Part shown: positions 1-8,087 of the stretch, piece after piece
How the letters are laid out: each line of letters begins with the position of its first letter
Position numbering within the stretch: the first letter of the stretch is position 1
NCBI RefSeq assembly: GCF_001937665.1
Contig: NZ_MSKL01000001.1
Span: 1 to 57,401 of the forward strand
From: Actinomyces oris
Lineage (GTDB): Bacteria > Actinomycetota > Actinomycetes > Actinomycetales > Actinomycetaceae
Length of the DNA stretch: 57,401 nt
Direction of reading: 5' to 3'
The notes under the pieces: model-generated
What the model was told of the DNA's origin: nothing
What the model saw: the letters and a program-made list of their open reading frames with translations, nothing else
Database searches by the model: none
Program-made: the position numbers and the translations under genes

Positions 1-92
1 CCATCACCACCACCGAGACCTCCACCCCCTACGACCTCGTCCGCATCATCACCTACCTCACCGACGACGCCGAAGAAGCCCAAGGCCACTAA
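1..92 (+). CDS. C-terminal fragment of an unidentified protein
   Basis: The window opens inside a reading frame that starts at base 3 and stops with TAA at 90-92. Thirty codons are visible; the C-terminus ends ...DDAEEAQGH. Nearly every third position is G or C, which supports real coding, but three of the last seven sense codons are GAA, GAA and CAA, which is less G/C-biased than neighbouring genes. I do not recognise the family from this short tail. Its start and function lie outside the window. Confidence 0.55.
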   Translation, partial: ITTTETSTPYDLVRIITYLTDDAEEAQGH

Positions 93-323
93 CCCCCCAC
101 ACGCCTGCTCCACTCACATCTCGCCATCTCCACTCGCGTGATGCGAGCAAACATCACGACACCGAAAACACCATCCCCCAGGGGTGGGTCCCTGCCCCGC
201 GGTGGAATCCCTACTGGCCCCGCTTGAGCCCCGCCGTCTCAGATACGCCGAGGTGAGCGGGCCTCATCCAGCCGGGCATCCCTCCACACCCAGAAGTCAG
301 GCACCCAACACCGCAGGCACCTT
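93..323. other. intergenic region between the left-edge gene and moeB
   Basis: This gap separates the plus-strand fragment from the convergent moeB gene. The only structure I see is a small 5-bp hairpin (CTCGC/GCGAG, 133-147) that could help end transcription from the left. No convincing gene or promoter is visible. Confidence 0.4.
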
Positions 324-1670
324 TCAGGCGGATGAGCCAGACGTCCAGGCCTTCATCCCACCCTCAAGGTTGAGGAGCCGCCCGGTGTAGCCCGCCGCCC
401 TCAGCGCCTCGATGGCCCGGGCCGAGCGCACCCCGGCGGCGCACACGACCACCGTCGGCCGGTCCGGGTCGAGCTCACCCATGCGCACCACGACCTCACG
501 CAGCGGAATGTGCAGCGCGCCCTCCAGCGGCTTGAGCGCCACCTCAACGTCCTCACGCACATCCAGCAGCGCCGGCGGCTCGACGCCCTCCAGGAGCCTC
601 CTCAGCTCGGTAGCGGAGACAGTGTCCCTTTCTGCCCCTGACCCCAGGACCGCACCACCTCGCTGAATCCGGCAGGACGCAGCGGAGCCGGACTCGGAAC
701 TCCCTGGTCGCCGGCAGGAGTCGTCCCCGGAACCGTGGGCCTGCGACTGCGCATCGGCGTCAGAAGTCCGGGGGAGTGCGCAGGCATCAGCCTCCGTGAC
801 CAGTGCAGTGATACTCGGGTTCTCCCCGCACGCCGGGCAGGCCGGGTTCTTCGCCACCGGAATCTCCCGCAGATGCGCCCCCCAGGCATCGAGCATCGCC
901 AGGCGCCCCAGCAGCGGCTGCCCGCCGCCGATCACCAGCTTGAGCGCCTCAGCGGCCTGCATCGTCCCGATGATCCCTGGCAGCACCCCCAGCACCCCCG
1001 CCTCCGCGCAGGAGGGCACCGAACCTGCGGGCGGCGGAGCGGGGTGCAGGCACCTATAGCACGGGCCCCGGCGCGCATCGAAGACCCCCACCTGCCCGTT
1101 GAACCCCAGCACCGCCCCGTGCACCAGCGGCAGCCCCAGCATGACGGCGGCGTCATTGACCAGGTACCGCGTGGGGAAGTTGTCCGTGCCGTCAATGACC
1201 ACGTCCCAGCCGCCCAGCAGATCCAGGGCGTTGGCCGCGGTCAACCGAGTCTGGTGGGCGACGACCTCAACGTCCGGGTTGAGTGCCCTGATCGCCTCGG
1301 CCGCCGAATCCACCTTGGGGCGGCCCACGGAAGCCGTGGCATGAATGACCTGGCGCTGCAGGTTGGACACGTCGACGTCGTCGTCATCAATGAGCCCGAT
1401 CGTCCCCACCCCGGCGGCCGCCAGATACAGGGCCGCCGGCGCCCCGAGCCCACCAGCACCGATGAGCAGGACCCGGGCGGCCCGGATGCGCTGCTGCCCC
1501 ACGACCCCCACCTGCGGTACCAGCGCGTTGCGGTGGTAGCGCTCCAGCTCATCGCGGCTCAGTGGCCGTAGACGCTCCTCGGCGACCACCGATCCGCAGA
1601 CGCCATCACGATCGCTTTGATCAACGGCGTTCACAACGCCCTCCCTCATCTCACCCAGTTCTTCTCTCAA
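324..1670 (-). CDS. moeB: MoeB/MoeZ-type adenylyltransferase-sulfurtransferase (E1-like plus rhodanese)
   Basis: Adenylates the C-terminal glycine of MoaD (or related ubiquitin-like carriers), and the rhodanese domain can supply persulfide sulfur for molybdopterin synthesis in the cytoplasm. The 448-residue product has a nucleotide-binding GAGGLG loop at about 71-76, the ThiF/MoeB core to about 285 with two zinc CxxC pairs (C204/C207 and C278/C281), then a rhodanese domain from about 355 with the active-site loop CAAGVR starting at C410. The linker at about 290-350 is long, Ser/Gly-rich and probably disordered. It is the last gene of the minus-strand nar-mod run, 19 bp after modBC, so it probably shares that transcript. 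The MoeZ architecture is usual in actinobacteria. The exact start is uncertain; a later start near residue 8 is possible. Confidence 0.9.
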   Translation of the reverse strand: MREELGEMREGVVNAVDQSDRDGVCGSVVAEERLRPLSRDELERYHRNALVPQVGVVGQQRIRAARVLLIGAGGLGAPAALYLAAAGVGTIGLIDDDDVDVSNLQRQVIHATASVGRPKVDSAAEAIRALNPDVEVVAHQTRLTAANALDLLGGWDVVIDGTDNFPTRYLVNDAAVMLGLPLVHGAVLGFNGQVGVFDARRGPCYRCLHPAPPPAGSVPSCAEAGVLGVLPGIIGTMQAAEALKLVIGGGQPLLGRLAMLDAWGAHLREIPVAKNPACPACGENPSITALVTEADACALPRTSDADAQSQAHGSGDDSCRRPGSSESGSAASCRIQRGGAVLGSGAERDTVSATELRRLLEGVEPPALLDVREDVEVALKPLEGALHIPLREVVVRMGELDPDRPTVVVCAAGVRSARAIEALRAAGYTGRLLNLEGGMKAWTSGSSA

Positions 1671-1689
1671 CGTCTCAGTACCGTGGTCC

Positions 1690-3807
1690 TCAACCCCGGC
1701 GAGGCAGGATGCGCACCTGCACCGCCTTGATCACGCAGCAGACCTCCCGGCCCTCAGTGATGCCGAGCTCGGCCACAGCTCCCGCCGTGACCGCCGCCGA
1801 CAGCCGCTGCCCCTCCTCCAGCTCCAGGCGCACACTCACCAGCGCCCCCGAGCGCTCCAGCCCCGTCACCCGGCCGGTCAGGACGTTGCGGGGACTGCCG
1901 TGCGGTGCCTGACGGTAGAGGGCGACGGCGTCGGGTGGCACCAGCGCAATCCCCGGCGCTCCGGGGCGAAGGACCTCGTCGTGGTCGTCCCGGTGGCCCT
2001 GCTTGCCGACCTGTTCCTCAACCACATCCTCCCGGGGGCGGCCATGAATGACCTGCCCCGACGGCAACCGCAGCCCCGGAGCCTCGGTGCCGCCGTCGAT
2101 GACCCCCGTGAGCACGGCCGTTCCCGTCAGATGGGCGACGAAGTCCGAACGCGGCGCGGACAGGACCCTCGCCGTCGGCCCCTGCTCCACCACTCGGCCC
2201 CGGTCCAGGACGACGACGGCCTCAGCCAGCGCCGTCAGGTCCAGGACGTCATGGGTCACCAGCAGCAGGGTCAGTCCCTCCTCGGCGCAACGGCGAGCCA
2301 CCAGGCGGCGCATCTCCTGGCGGGCGGTGACGTCCAGGGCGGCCATCGGCTCGTCCAGGACCAGCAGGCGAGGCCCCGTCGCCAGCGCCCGAGCCAGTGC
2401 CACACGGGCCGCCTGCCCGCCCGAGAGCGCGCCACCCGAACGGGAGGCCAAGTGACCTGCCCCGACGGCGGCCAGCTCGGCGCGGGCCCGGCGCGTCGCC
2501 TCCGCCCGGCTCACCCCCTGGCAGCGCAGCGCGAACAGCACGTTGCCCAGCACCGACATGTGGGTGAAGACGCCCGGCTCCTGGCTGAGCAGCGCCACCC
2601 GGCGGCGCCCCGCCCGCACGAAGCGCCCAGGGCCGTCCAGCACTCGTCCACCGAGCACCACTCGACCGTTCTCAGCATCCAGAAGACCGGCCACCACGGA
2701 GCAGACCGTCGACTTGCCCGAGCCATTAGGACCGATGAGAGCCGTCGTGCGCCCCGCCTCCACCTCCAGGTCGACGGCGACATCGCGCTCCGGCAGCCTG
2801 AAGGCGACCTGCAGGTCCTGGCCACGCCCGGTGCCCTGGGGCGACTCGGCAGTCCGGTCATCCCCGCCCGGGGCCGAGGGCTCCGAGCCCTGGGGCTCCG
2901 ACGCAGCGGCTTCGTGGTCCTGGTGTCCGTGGCGGGCCAGCAGGTGGCTGGCCACCCTGCCCCAGTCGATGTTGGTCGCCCCGACGATGACGAAGGACAG
3001 CCCGATGAGCACGGCGGCGAGGGCCAACGAGGTGGCTGTGTCCTTCTCCCGCTCCAGGTAGATGGCCAATGGCATCGTACGGGTGACGCCCTCCTTGGAG
3101 CCCGCGAAGGCGATGGTCGCCCCGAACTCGCCCAGGCTCCGGCCCAGGGCCAGGGCGGTGCCCCGGGCCAGAGCCGGCGTCGCCAGCGGCAGCGTCACCT
3201 GCGCCAGAACCCGCCATGGGCCGGCCCCGAGGCTCCGGGCGGTGACTTCGGCCCGCTTGTCGCGGCTGCGCAGCGCCGCCTCCAGGGTGACCACCAGGAA
3301 AGGCATGGAGACGAACACCTGGGCGATGACCACCGCAGTGGTGGAGAAGGCGATGGGAACTCCCCACTCCTTCAGCTGCGCTCCCAGCAAGCCGCGGTTC
3401 CCCAACGTGGACAGCAGCGCGATACCGGCCACCACCGGTGGCATCGTCATCGGCAGCACCGCGAGGATCCGCGCGATCCTCACACCCGGCCAGCTGCGGG
3501 ACAGCAGCAGCGCCAGCGGTACACCCAGCACCACGCAGATGACCGTGGAGGTCAGGCAGGTGCGGATCGAGAGCCACAGCGCAGCCTGCGCCGACGGCGT
3601 CGCCAGCAGCTGGGGGAGCTGCCCCCAGGACACGCGAGTCCCCATGCCCACCAGGGGCAGAACGATCGCGCAACCTCCCAAGACGGCCAGCGCGGTCACA
3701 AGGACGGGCAAAGGCGAACGAGCGGCCCGCCCACGCCCCAGGAGGGCGCGAACGGGCCGTCGTACCGACTGCTGCTCGGAGAGCGCAACGGGGGGCATCT
3801 GGTTCAC
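1690..3807 (-). CDS. modBC: fused molybdate ABC transporter, ModB permease plus ModC ATPase
   Basis: A 705-residue single polypeptide that carries both the permease and the ATPase of a molybdate importer. Residues 1 to about 285 hold a ModB-type inner-membrane permease with several hydrophobic segments and the EAA-like loop (SLGAGPWRVL). After a charged Ser/Pro/Asp-rich linker come the ATPase motifs: Walker A GPNGSGKST near 358, signature LSGGQ and Walker B LLVLDEP. The C-terminus is a Mop/TOBE-like oxyanion domain from about 640. Most bacteria encode ModB and ModC separately. modA lies 42 bp upstream and moeB just downstream. The listed start is GTG at 3807; an in-frame ATG three codons later is equally possible. 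No frameshift is needed to explain the fusion, because the frame is open throughout. Confidence 0.9.
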   Translation of the reverse strand: MNQMPPVALSEQQSVRRPVRALLGRGRAARSPLPVLVTALAVLGGCAIVLPLVGMGTRVSWGQLPQLLATPSAQAALWLSIRTCLTSTVICVVLGVPLALLLSRSWPGVRIARILAVLPMTMPPVVAGIALLSTLGNRGLLGAQLKEWGVPIAFSTTAVVIAQVFVSMPFLVVTLEAALRSRDKRAEVTARSLGAGPWRVLAQVTLPLATPALARGTALALGRSLGEFGATIAFAGSKEGVTRTMPLAIYLEREKDTATSLALAAVLIGLSFVIVGATNIDWGRVASHLLARHGHQDHEAAASEPQGSEPSAPGGDDRTAESPQGTGRGQDLQVAFRLPERDVAVDLEVEAGRTTALIGPNGSGKSTVCSVVAGLLDAENGRVVLGGRVLDGPGRFVRAGRRRVALLSQEPGVFTHMSVLGNVLFALRCQGVSRAEATRRARAELAAVGAGHLASRSGGALSGGQAARVALARALATGPRLLVLDEPMAALDVTARQEMRRLVARRCAEEGLTLLLVTHDVLDLTALAEAVVVLDRGRVVEQGPTARVLSAPRSDFVAHLTGTAVLTGVIDGGTEAPGLRLPSGQVIHGRPREDVVEEQVGKQGHRDDHDEVLRPGAPGIALVPPDAVALYRQAPHGSPRNVLTGRVTGLERSGALVSVRLELEEGQRLSAAVTAGAVAELGITEGREVCCVIKAVQVRILPRRG

Positions 3808-3849
3808 AGAATCATGTGTACCAGGTCGCCGAGTCAGGCCTGCAAGCCG

Positions 3850-4812
3850 TCACGGAGCGGTCGTCTCCGCGGTGGGCTTGTTCGCCTCCGGGGCGGACGA
3901 CCCCTCAGCGGTCGCGGCCTGGGACGGGGCGGTGCTCGCTGCGGTACCGCCCCCAGCGCTGGAGCTCGCCCCGGCACTCGCGCTGGCAGTGGTGCTGCCG
4001 GGCTTGCCGAAGCCGTGCTTGGCCAGGATCTCCTGACCGGCCTTGCCGGTGACGGCGTCAATGAATGCCTGAGCGCCCGCGGGGTTCTTGGGCTCGGCCG
4101 TCTGGGCGATCGGGTAGTGGTTGACGACGCCGCCGTCGGGGATGTCGATCTTGTCCGCCTTGTCCTTGGCGGCCGCGGCGTCAGTGGTGTAGACGATGCC
4201 GGCGTCGGCCTCACCGGACTCGACCTTGCCTCGCACGTCGGTCACCTTCTGCTCCTCGGAGACCGGGTTGAGAGTGACTCCCTGCGCGGCGGCGAGCTTC
4301 TTGGTGGCCTCACCGCAGGGCACCTCGGGGGCGCAGATGACCAGGTTGGCGCCCTCCAGCGACGAGTCCAGCCCGGTGATCTTCTTGGGGTTGCCCTTGG
4401 GGACGATGAGGGTCAGGACGTTGGTGGCGAACTCGGTCTGGTCCCCGACCAGCTTCTGGTCCGCAGCGGTCTTCATCGTGGAGTTGTTGGCGGTGGCCAG
4501 GACATCGGCGCTGTTACCGCCCGCCAGGGAGGACACCAGGTCCTGGGAACCCTGGAAGTCGAAGGTGACAACCAGGCCGGGGTTGTCCTTCTCCACGGTC
4601 TTCTCGATCTCCTCGAAGGCGTTCTGGAGGGAGGCGGCGGCCAGGACCGTGACCTTGCCGGTGGCCTTCTGCACGCCGCCCGAGGCGCTTGCGGAGGCGG
4701 CGCCCGAAGCGGCGCCGGTGGAGCTGTTGGAGGCGGAGCCGCCGCAGGCGGCCAGGGAGACGGCGGAGAGCAGGCTGACGGCGGCGATGGCCGCGCGACG
4801 GGAGATGCCCAA
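3850..4812 (-). CDS. modA: molybdate-binding lipoprotein ModA
   Basis: Solute-binding component of the molybdate importer, anchored to the outer face of the membrane as a lipoprotein. The N-terminus has two arginines, a hydrophobic stretch and a lipobox (SLAACGG) with the lipid-modified cysteine at about 23. The periplasmic-binding fold follows (VLAAASLQNAF, then FDFQGSQDLV), as usual for ModA. The start is TTG at 4812, supported by AAAGGA six bases upstream; no ATG is better placed. The last 45 or so residues, after GFGKPG, are a low-complexity Ala/Ser/Thr/Pro/Glu tail not normally found in ModA. The gene is 27 bp after narI and 42 bp before modBC, so molybdate uptake is probably co-transcribed with nitrate reductase. 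Confidence 0.92.
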   Translation of the reverse strand: MGISRRAAIAAVSLLSAVSLAACGGSASNSSTGAASGAASASASGGVQKATGKVTVLAAASLQNAFEEIEKTVEKDNPGLVVTFDFQGSQDLVSSLAGGNSADVLATANNSTMKTAADQKLVGDQTEFATNVLTLIVPKGNPKKITGLDSSLEGANLVICAPEVPCGEATKKLAAAQGVTLNPVSEEQKVTDVRGKVESGEADAGIVYTTDAAAAKDKADKIDIPDGGVVNHYPIAQTAEPKNPAGAQAFIDAVTGKAGQEILAKHGFGKPGSTTASASAGASSSAGGGTAASTAPSQAATAEGSSAPEANKPTAETTAP

Positions 4813-4839
4813 TGCGTGTCCTTTCGTGAAGCTGCCGGT

Positions 4840-5628
4840 TCAGGCTCCCTGGGAGGGGGTGACGTCGTTGACCCCCTGGTTGCCGGTTCCCTGGGTCCGT
4901 ACCGGGGTCCAGCCGCGTGAGGTCCGTGCAGTGGAGGTGGCGCCCTCGCGTGAACGGTAGACCACGTAGGGGCGGGTCACGTAGCCCACGGGTGCGGAGA
5001 CCACGTGGACCAGGCGGGTGAAGGGCCAGATCGCCAGGAGCAGGAAGCCGGCGATGACGTGGAGCTTGAAGGAGACCGGCACGTCGGCCATGAGCTCGGG
5101 GCGAGGCTGGAGGATCAGCACCGAGCGCAGCCAGGGGCTGATCGTCTCGCGGTAGTCGTAGCCGTGGGCGTCGGCGAGCTGGTTAAGGACCGTGGCGGCC
5201 GATCCCAGCAGGATCGGGACGATGAGGAAGCAGTACATGACCAGGTCGTTGCGGGTGGTGGCCAGGCGCACGCTCTTGACGACGAGGCGCCGGTAGATGA
5301 GCCCTGCCAGGCCCACGATCGTCATGATGGCCGCGAAGGTTCCCAGGTAGGTGGCGCCCAGGTGGTACATGTGCTGGGAGATGCCCAGCATCTCGGTGAC
5401 GTCCTTGGGCACCAGGAGCCCGACGACGTGACCGCCCATCACCATGAGGAAGCCCAGGTGGAACAGGGGGGAGGCCAGGCGCAGGATGCGGGACTCGTTC
5501 CACTGCGAGGAGCGGGAGGTCCACCCGAACTGGTCGGTGCGCCACCGCCAGATCATGCCTGCCACCAGCAGCACCAGGCTGGCGTAGGGCAGGGTCACCC
5601 ACATGAGGTTCTGCTGAATCGGGCTCAT
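4840..5628 (-). CDS. narI: respiratory nitrate reductase gamma subunit NarI
   Basis: Membrane cytochrome b subunit that oxidises menaquinol and passes electrons to NarH. The start MSPIQQNLM at 5628 is chosen because GGAGAG sits just upstream and the ATG follows the narJ stop with one base between. The 262-residue product has five hydrophobic segments, with histidines in the first half (LFHLGFL, GGHVVGLL) and the C-terminal half (KLHVIAGF, RLVHVVS) as expected for the two haem b groups. The C-terminus is extended past the last helix by a polar tail of about 40 residues. Confidence 0.95.
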   Translation of the reverse strand: MSPIQQNLMWVTLPYASLVLLVAGMIWRWRTDQFGWTSRSSQWNESRILRLASPLFHLGFLMVMGGHVVGLLVPKDVTEMLGISQHMYHLGATYLGTFAAIMTIVGLAGLIYRRLVVKSVRLATTRNDLVMYCFLIVPILLGSAATVLNQLADAHGYDYRETISPWLRSVLILQPRPELMADVPVSFKLHVIAGFLLLAIWPFTRLVHVVSAPVGYVTRPYVVYRSREGATSTARTSRGWTPVRTQGTGNQGVNDVTPSQGA

Positions 5629-5629
5629 G

Positions 5630-6391
5630 TCATGCTCTCCTGGCTGCTCGTGAGGGGGACGGGTCGGCGACTGGTACGGAGCCCGGCACGGCGGGTGCAC
5701 CGGACAGGCTCGGGTTGCGCACGGGAATGGTGGGGAAGGGCAGGGTGTCGGTGACTCCGACGGTCTCGGTGGGCGGCCCGGCCGCCACGAGGGCGCGTAC
5801 GCGCTCGGCGGTGGCCTCGTCGATCTGCGGCAGAGTCATCGAGACGGCCTCCACCAGCCCCGCGTAGGGGGAGGCGGCGTCGGCCAGGGCGCTGCGCAGC
5901 ACCTCGATGCCCTCCCGGTGGGAGGACAGGAGCGCACTGGCCACCTCGTCGCCGCTGCGCGCGGACAGCTCGAGGACCACCGGCAGGTAGTCGGGCAGCT
6001 CGTCGGCGGCCATCTCGTAGCCGGCCGCCGCCAGCGCTTGCTTGAAGGCCAGCAGCGCGGCGCCCCGATGCCGGGTGTCGCCTACCGTGTAGTACGTCAG
6101 GTACAGGCAGCAGCGCCGGCGTCGGTCGAAGACCTCCACGTAGTGCTCGGCCATGGCCCGCTCACCGCGGCGCCGCGCCTGAGCGATGAACTCCTCCAGG
6201 AGGACGGCCACCTCCGCCGGCAGTGTGGCCAGCTCGGCCTCGACGGCGTTCAGATGCGTCTCCAGAGTGCCCTCGGCCGGATAGTCCAGCAGCAGCGAGG
6301 CCGCCATGTGCACGGTGGCTCGCTGGGAGGGTGTCAGCTGCACCTCGGCGGGTGCTTGAAGAACCCGGGGGGCGCGGACGAAGGAGACCAT
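5630..6391 (-). CDS. narJ: nitrate reductase assembly chaperone NarJ
   Basis: Cytoplasmic chaperone needed for cofactor insertion and membrane docking of NarGH. It is not part of the final enzyme. The 253-residue product carries the NarJ/TorD-family signature YVEVFDRRRRCCLYLTYY around the middle and the LLDYPAEG motif near the N-terminus. The start MVSFVRAP at 6391 is preferred because it leaves one base after the narH stop; upstream in-frame codons belong to narH in another frame. Tight packing (one-base gaps on both sides) implies translational coupling. Confidence 0.93.
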   Translation of the reverse strand: MVSFVRAPRVLQAPAEVQLTPSQRATVHMAASLLLDYPAEGTLETHLNAVEAELATLPAEVAVLLEEFIAQARRRGERAMAEHYVEVFDRRRRCCLYLTYYTVGDTRHRGAALLAFKQALAAAGYEMAADELPDYLPVVLELSARSGDEVASALLSSHREGIEVLRSALADAASPYAGLVEAVSMTLPQIDEATAERVRALVAAGPPTETVGVTDTLPFPTIPVRNPSLSGAPAVPGSVPVADPSPSRAARRA

Positions 6392-6392
6392 C

Positions 6393-8087
6393 TCAGAGGT
6401 CCCTGGGGGCCGCGGCCGCCGGGCCGCTCGAGGTGGCCCGGGCCGAGGAGTCGGCCGCCTGGGCCTGCCCCACCGGCTCAGGCACACCGACCTGCGGCAT
6501 GCCCGGACCTGCGGCCGGCACCGGCTCGCGGCGCACGGTCGGCAGTGGCAGGCTCACCGGGCCGCCGTTCATGGCGCCGCCGCCCTGGCCGTGGAAGGAG
6601 GCGACGTCAGGGTGGCACCCGGCCGGGGCCCCCTCACCCAGAAGGGTCATGACGTCGTTGCCCATGGACTCCATGCCGCGGGGGACCTCGGGCTTGGCGG
6701 TGGGGATGACGTAGCGGTCGTCGTACTTGGCGATGGCCAGCAGCCGGTACATGGCCTCCAGCTTCTTGCCGTCCAGGCCCACGGCGGCGGCGATGGCCGG
6801 GTCGGGCTCGCGGCCCAGGCGCACGTCGCGCATGTGGGAGCGCATCGCGGCCAGGCGCCGCAGCACGAGCTCGACCGTGTTGGTGTCACCGGCCGTGAAC
6901 AGGCCCGCCAGGTACTCCAGCGGAATGCGCATGTCGGAGACGGCCGTGAGCAGCACCTTGTAGTTCTCACCGTCCAGTCCGGCGGCCGCGACCTCGTCGA
7001 CGACCGGGGAGAGCGGCGGGATGTACCAGACCATCGGCATGGTGCGGTACTCGGGGTGCAGGGGCAGGGCCACCTCGTAGGTGTCGATGAGGTCCCAGAT
7101 GGGGGAGGCCTGAGCCGCCTCGATCCAGTTGTCCGGGACGCCCTCGGCGCGCGCACCAGCCACGACCTCCGGGTCGTGGGGGTTGAGGAGGATCTCGCGC
7201 TGGGCCATGTAGAGGTCCTGCGGGTCCTTGACGGCGGCGGCCTGCGAGACGCGATCGGCGTCGTAGAGGAGGACGCCCAGGTAGCGCAGGCGGCCCACGC
7301 AGGTCTCCGAGCACACAGTGGGCTGGCCGATCTCCAGGCGCGGGTAGCACAGGGTGCACTTCTCGGCCTTGCCGGTGGCGTGGTTGAAGTAGACCTTCTT
7401 GTAGGGGCAGGAGGACACACACATGCGCCAGCCACGGCAGGCGTCCTGGTCCACCAGGACGATGCCGTCCTCAGTGCGCTTGTACATGGCGCCCGACGGG
7501 CAGGCGGACACGCAGGTGGGGTTGAGGCAGTGCTCGCAGATGCGCGGCAGGTAGAACATGAAGGCCGACTCGATGTCGGTGCGCACCTTCGTGCTCATCG
7601 CCTCGATGATCGGGTCCTGCTGGAGGGTCTCCATGGAGCCGCCCAGGTCGTCATCCCAGTTGGGACCCCACTTGATGGTGGGCATGTACTCGCCGGTCAG
7701 CTGGCTCTTGGCGCGCGCCACCGGAATCGCCGGGGAGTCCTTGGGGGCCGAGAGCAGCTTGTCGTACTCGTAGGTCCACGGCTCGTAGTAGTCCTCGACC
7801 GTGGGCATCTCCGGGTTGGCGAAGATGTTGACCAATCGGCGCAGGCGCCCGCCCGAGCGGGGCCGCAGGCGGCCCGAGGCCGTGCGCTCCCAGCCGCCGC
7901 GCCAGGTGTCCTGGTCCTCCCAACCCTTGGGGTAGCCGACACCCGGGCGGGTCTCGACGTTGTTGAACCACATGTACTCGGTGCCCTCGCGGTTGGTCCA
8001 GGCCTGCTTGCAGGTCACTGAACAGGTGTGGCAGCCGATGCACTTGTCGAGGTTCATCACCATTGCGATCTGGGCCATGACCTTCAT
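6393..8087 (-). CDS. narH: respiratory nitrate reductase beta subunit NarH
   Basis: Iron-sulfur electron-transfer subunit, cytoplasmic face, bridging NarI haems and NarG. The N-terminus has the cluster motif CIGCHTCSVTC (C16, C19, C22, C26). Further cysteine groups are CEHCLNPTCVSACP, CRGWRMCVSSCP (Trp replaces one cysteine, the mark of the 3Fe-4S cluster) and CTLCYP with CSETCVG. The start MKVMAQIAMVMNLDK at 8087 shares its A with the narG stop (TGATG). Length is 564 residues; the C-terminal 70 residues are Pro/Ala/Gly-rich and extend past the usual NarH end. A longer open frame continues upstream but is narG read in another frame. Confidence 0.95.
   Translation of the reverse strand: MKVMAQIAMVMNLDKCIGCHTCSVTCKQAWTNREGTEYMWFNNVETRPGVGYPKGWEDQDTWRGGWERTASGRLRPRSGGRLRRLVNIFANPEMPTVEDYYEPWTYEYDKLLSAPKDSPAIPVARAKSQLTGEYMPTIKWGPNWDDDLGGSMETLQQDPIIEAMSTKVRTDIESAFMFYLPRICEHCLNPTCVSACPSGAMYKRTEDGIVLVDQDACRGWRMCVSSCPYKKVYFNHATGKAEKCTLCYPRLEIGQPTVCSETCVGRLRYLGVLLYDADRVSQAAAVKDPQDLYMAQREILLNPHDPEVVAGARAEGVPDNWIEAAQASPIWDLIDTYEVALPLHPEYRTMPMVWYIPPLSPVVDEVAAAGLDGENYKVLLTAVSDMRIPLEYLAGLFTAGDTNTVELVLRRLAAMRSHMRDVRLGREPDPAIAAAVGLDGKKLEAMYRLLAIAKYDDRYVIPTAKPEVPRGMESMGNDVMTLLGEGAPAGCHPDVASFHGQGGGAMNGGPVSLPLPTVRREPVPAAGPGMPQVGVPEPVGQAQAADSSARATSSGPAAAAPRDL

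Noticed and set aside
1900-4920. A very long open frame (over 1000 codons) on the plus strand
   Set aside because: It lies opposite modBC and modA; its composition (Arg, Gly, Gln, His-rich) is what high-GC genes give on the other strand, and the minus-strand proteins are clear family members.
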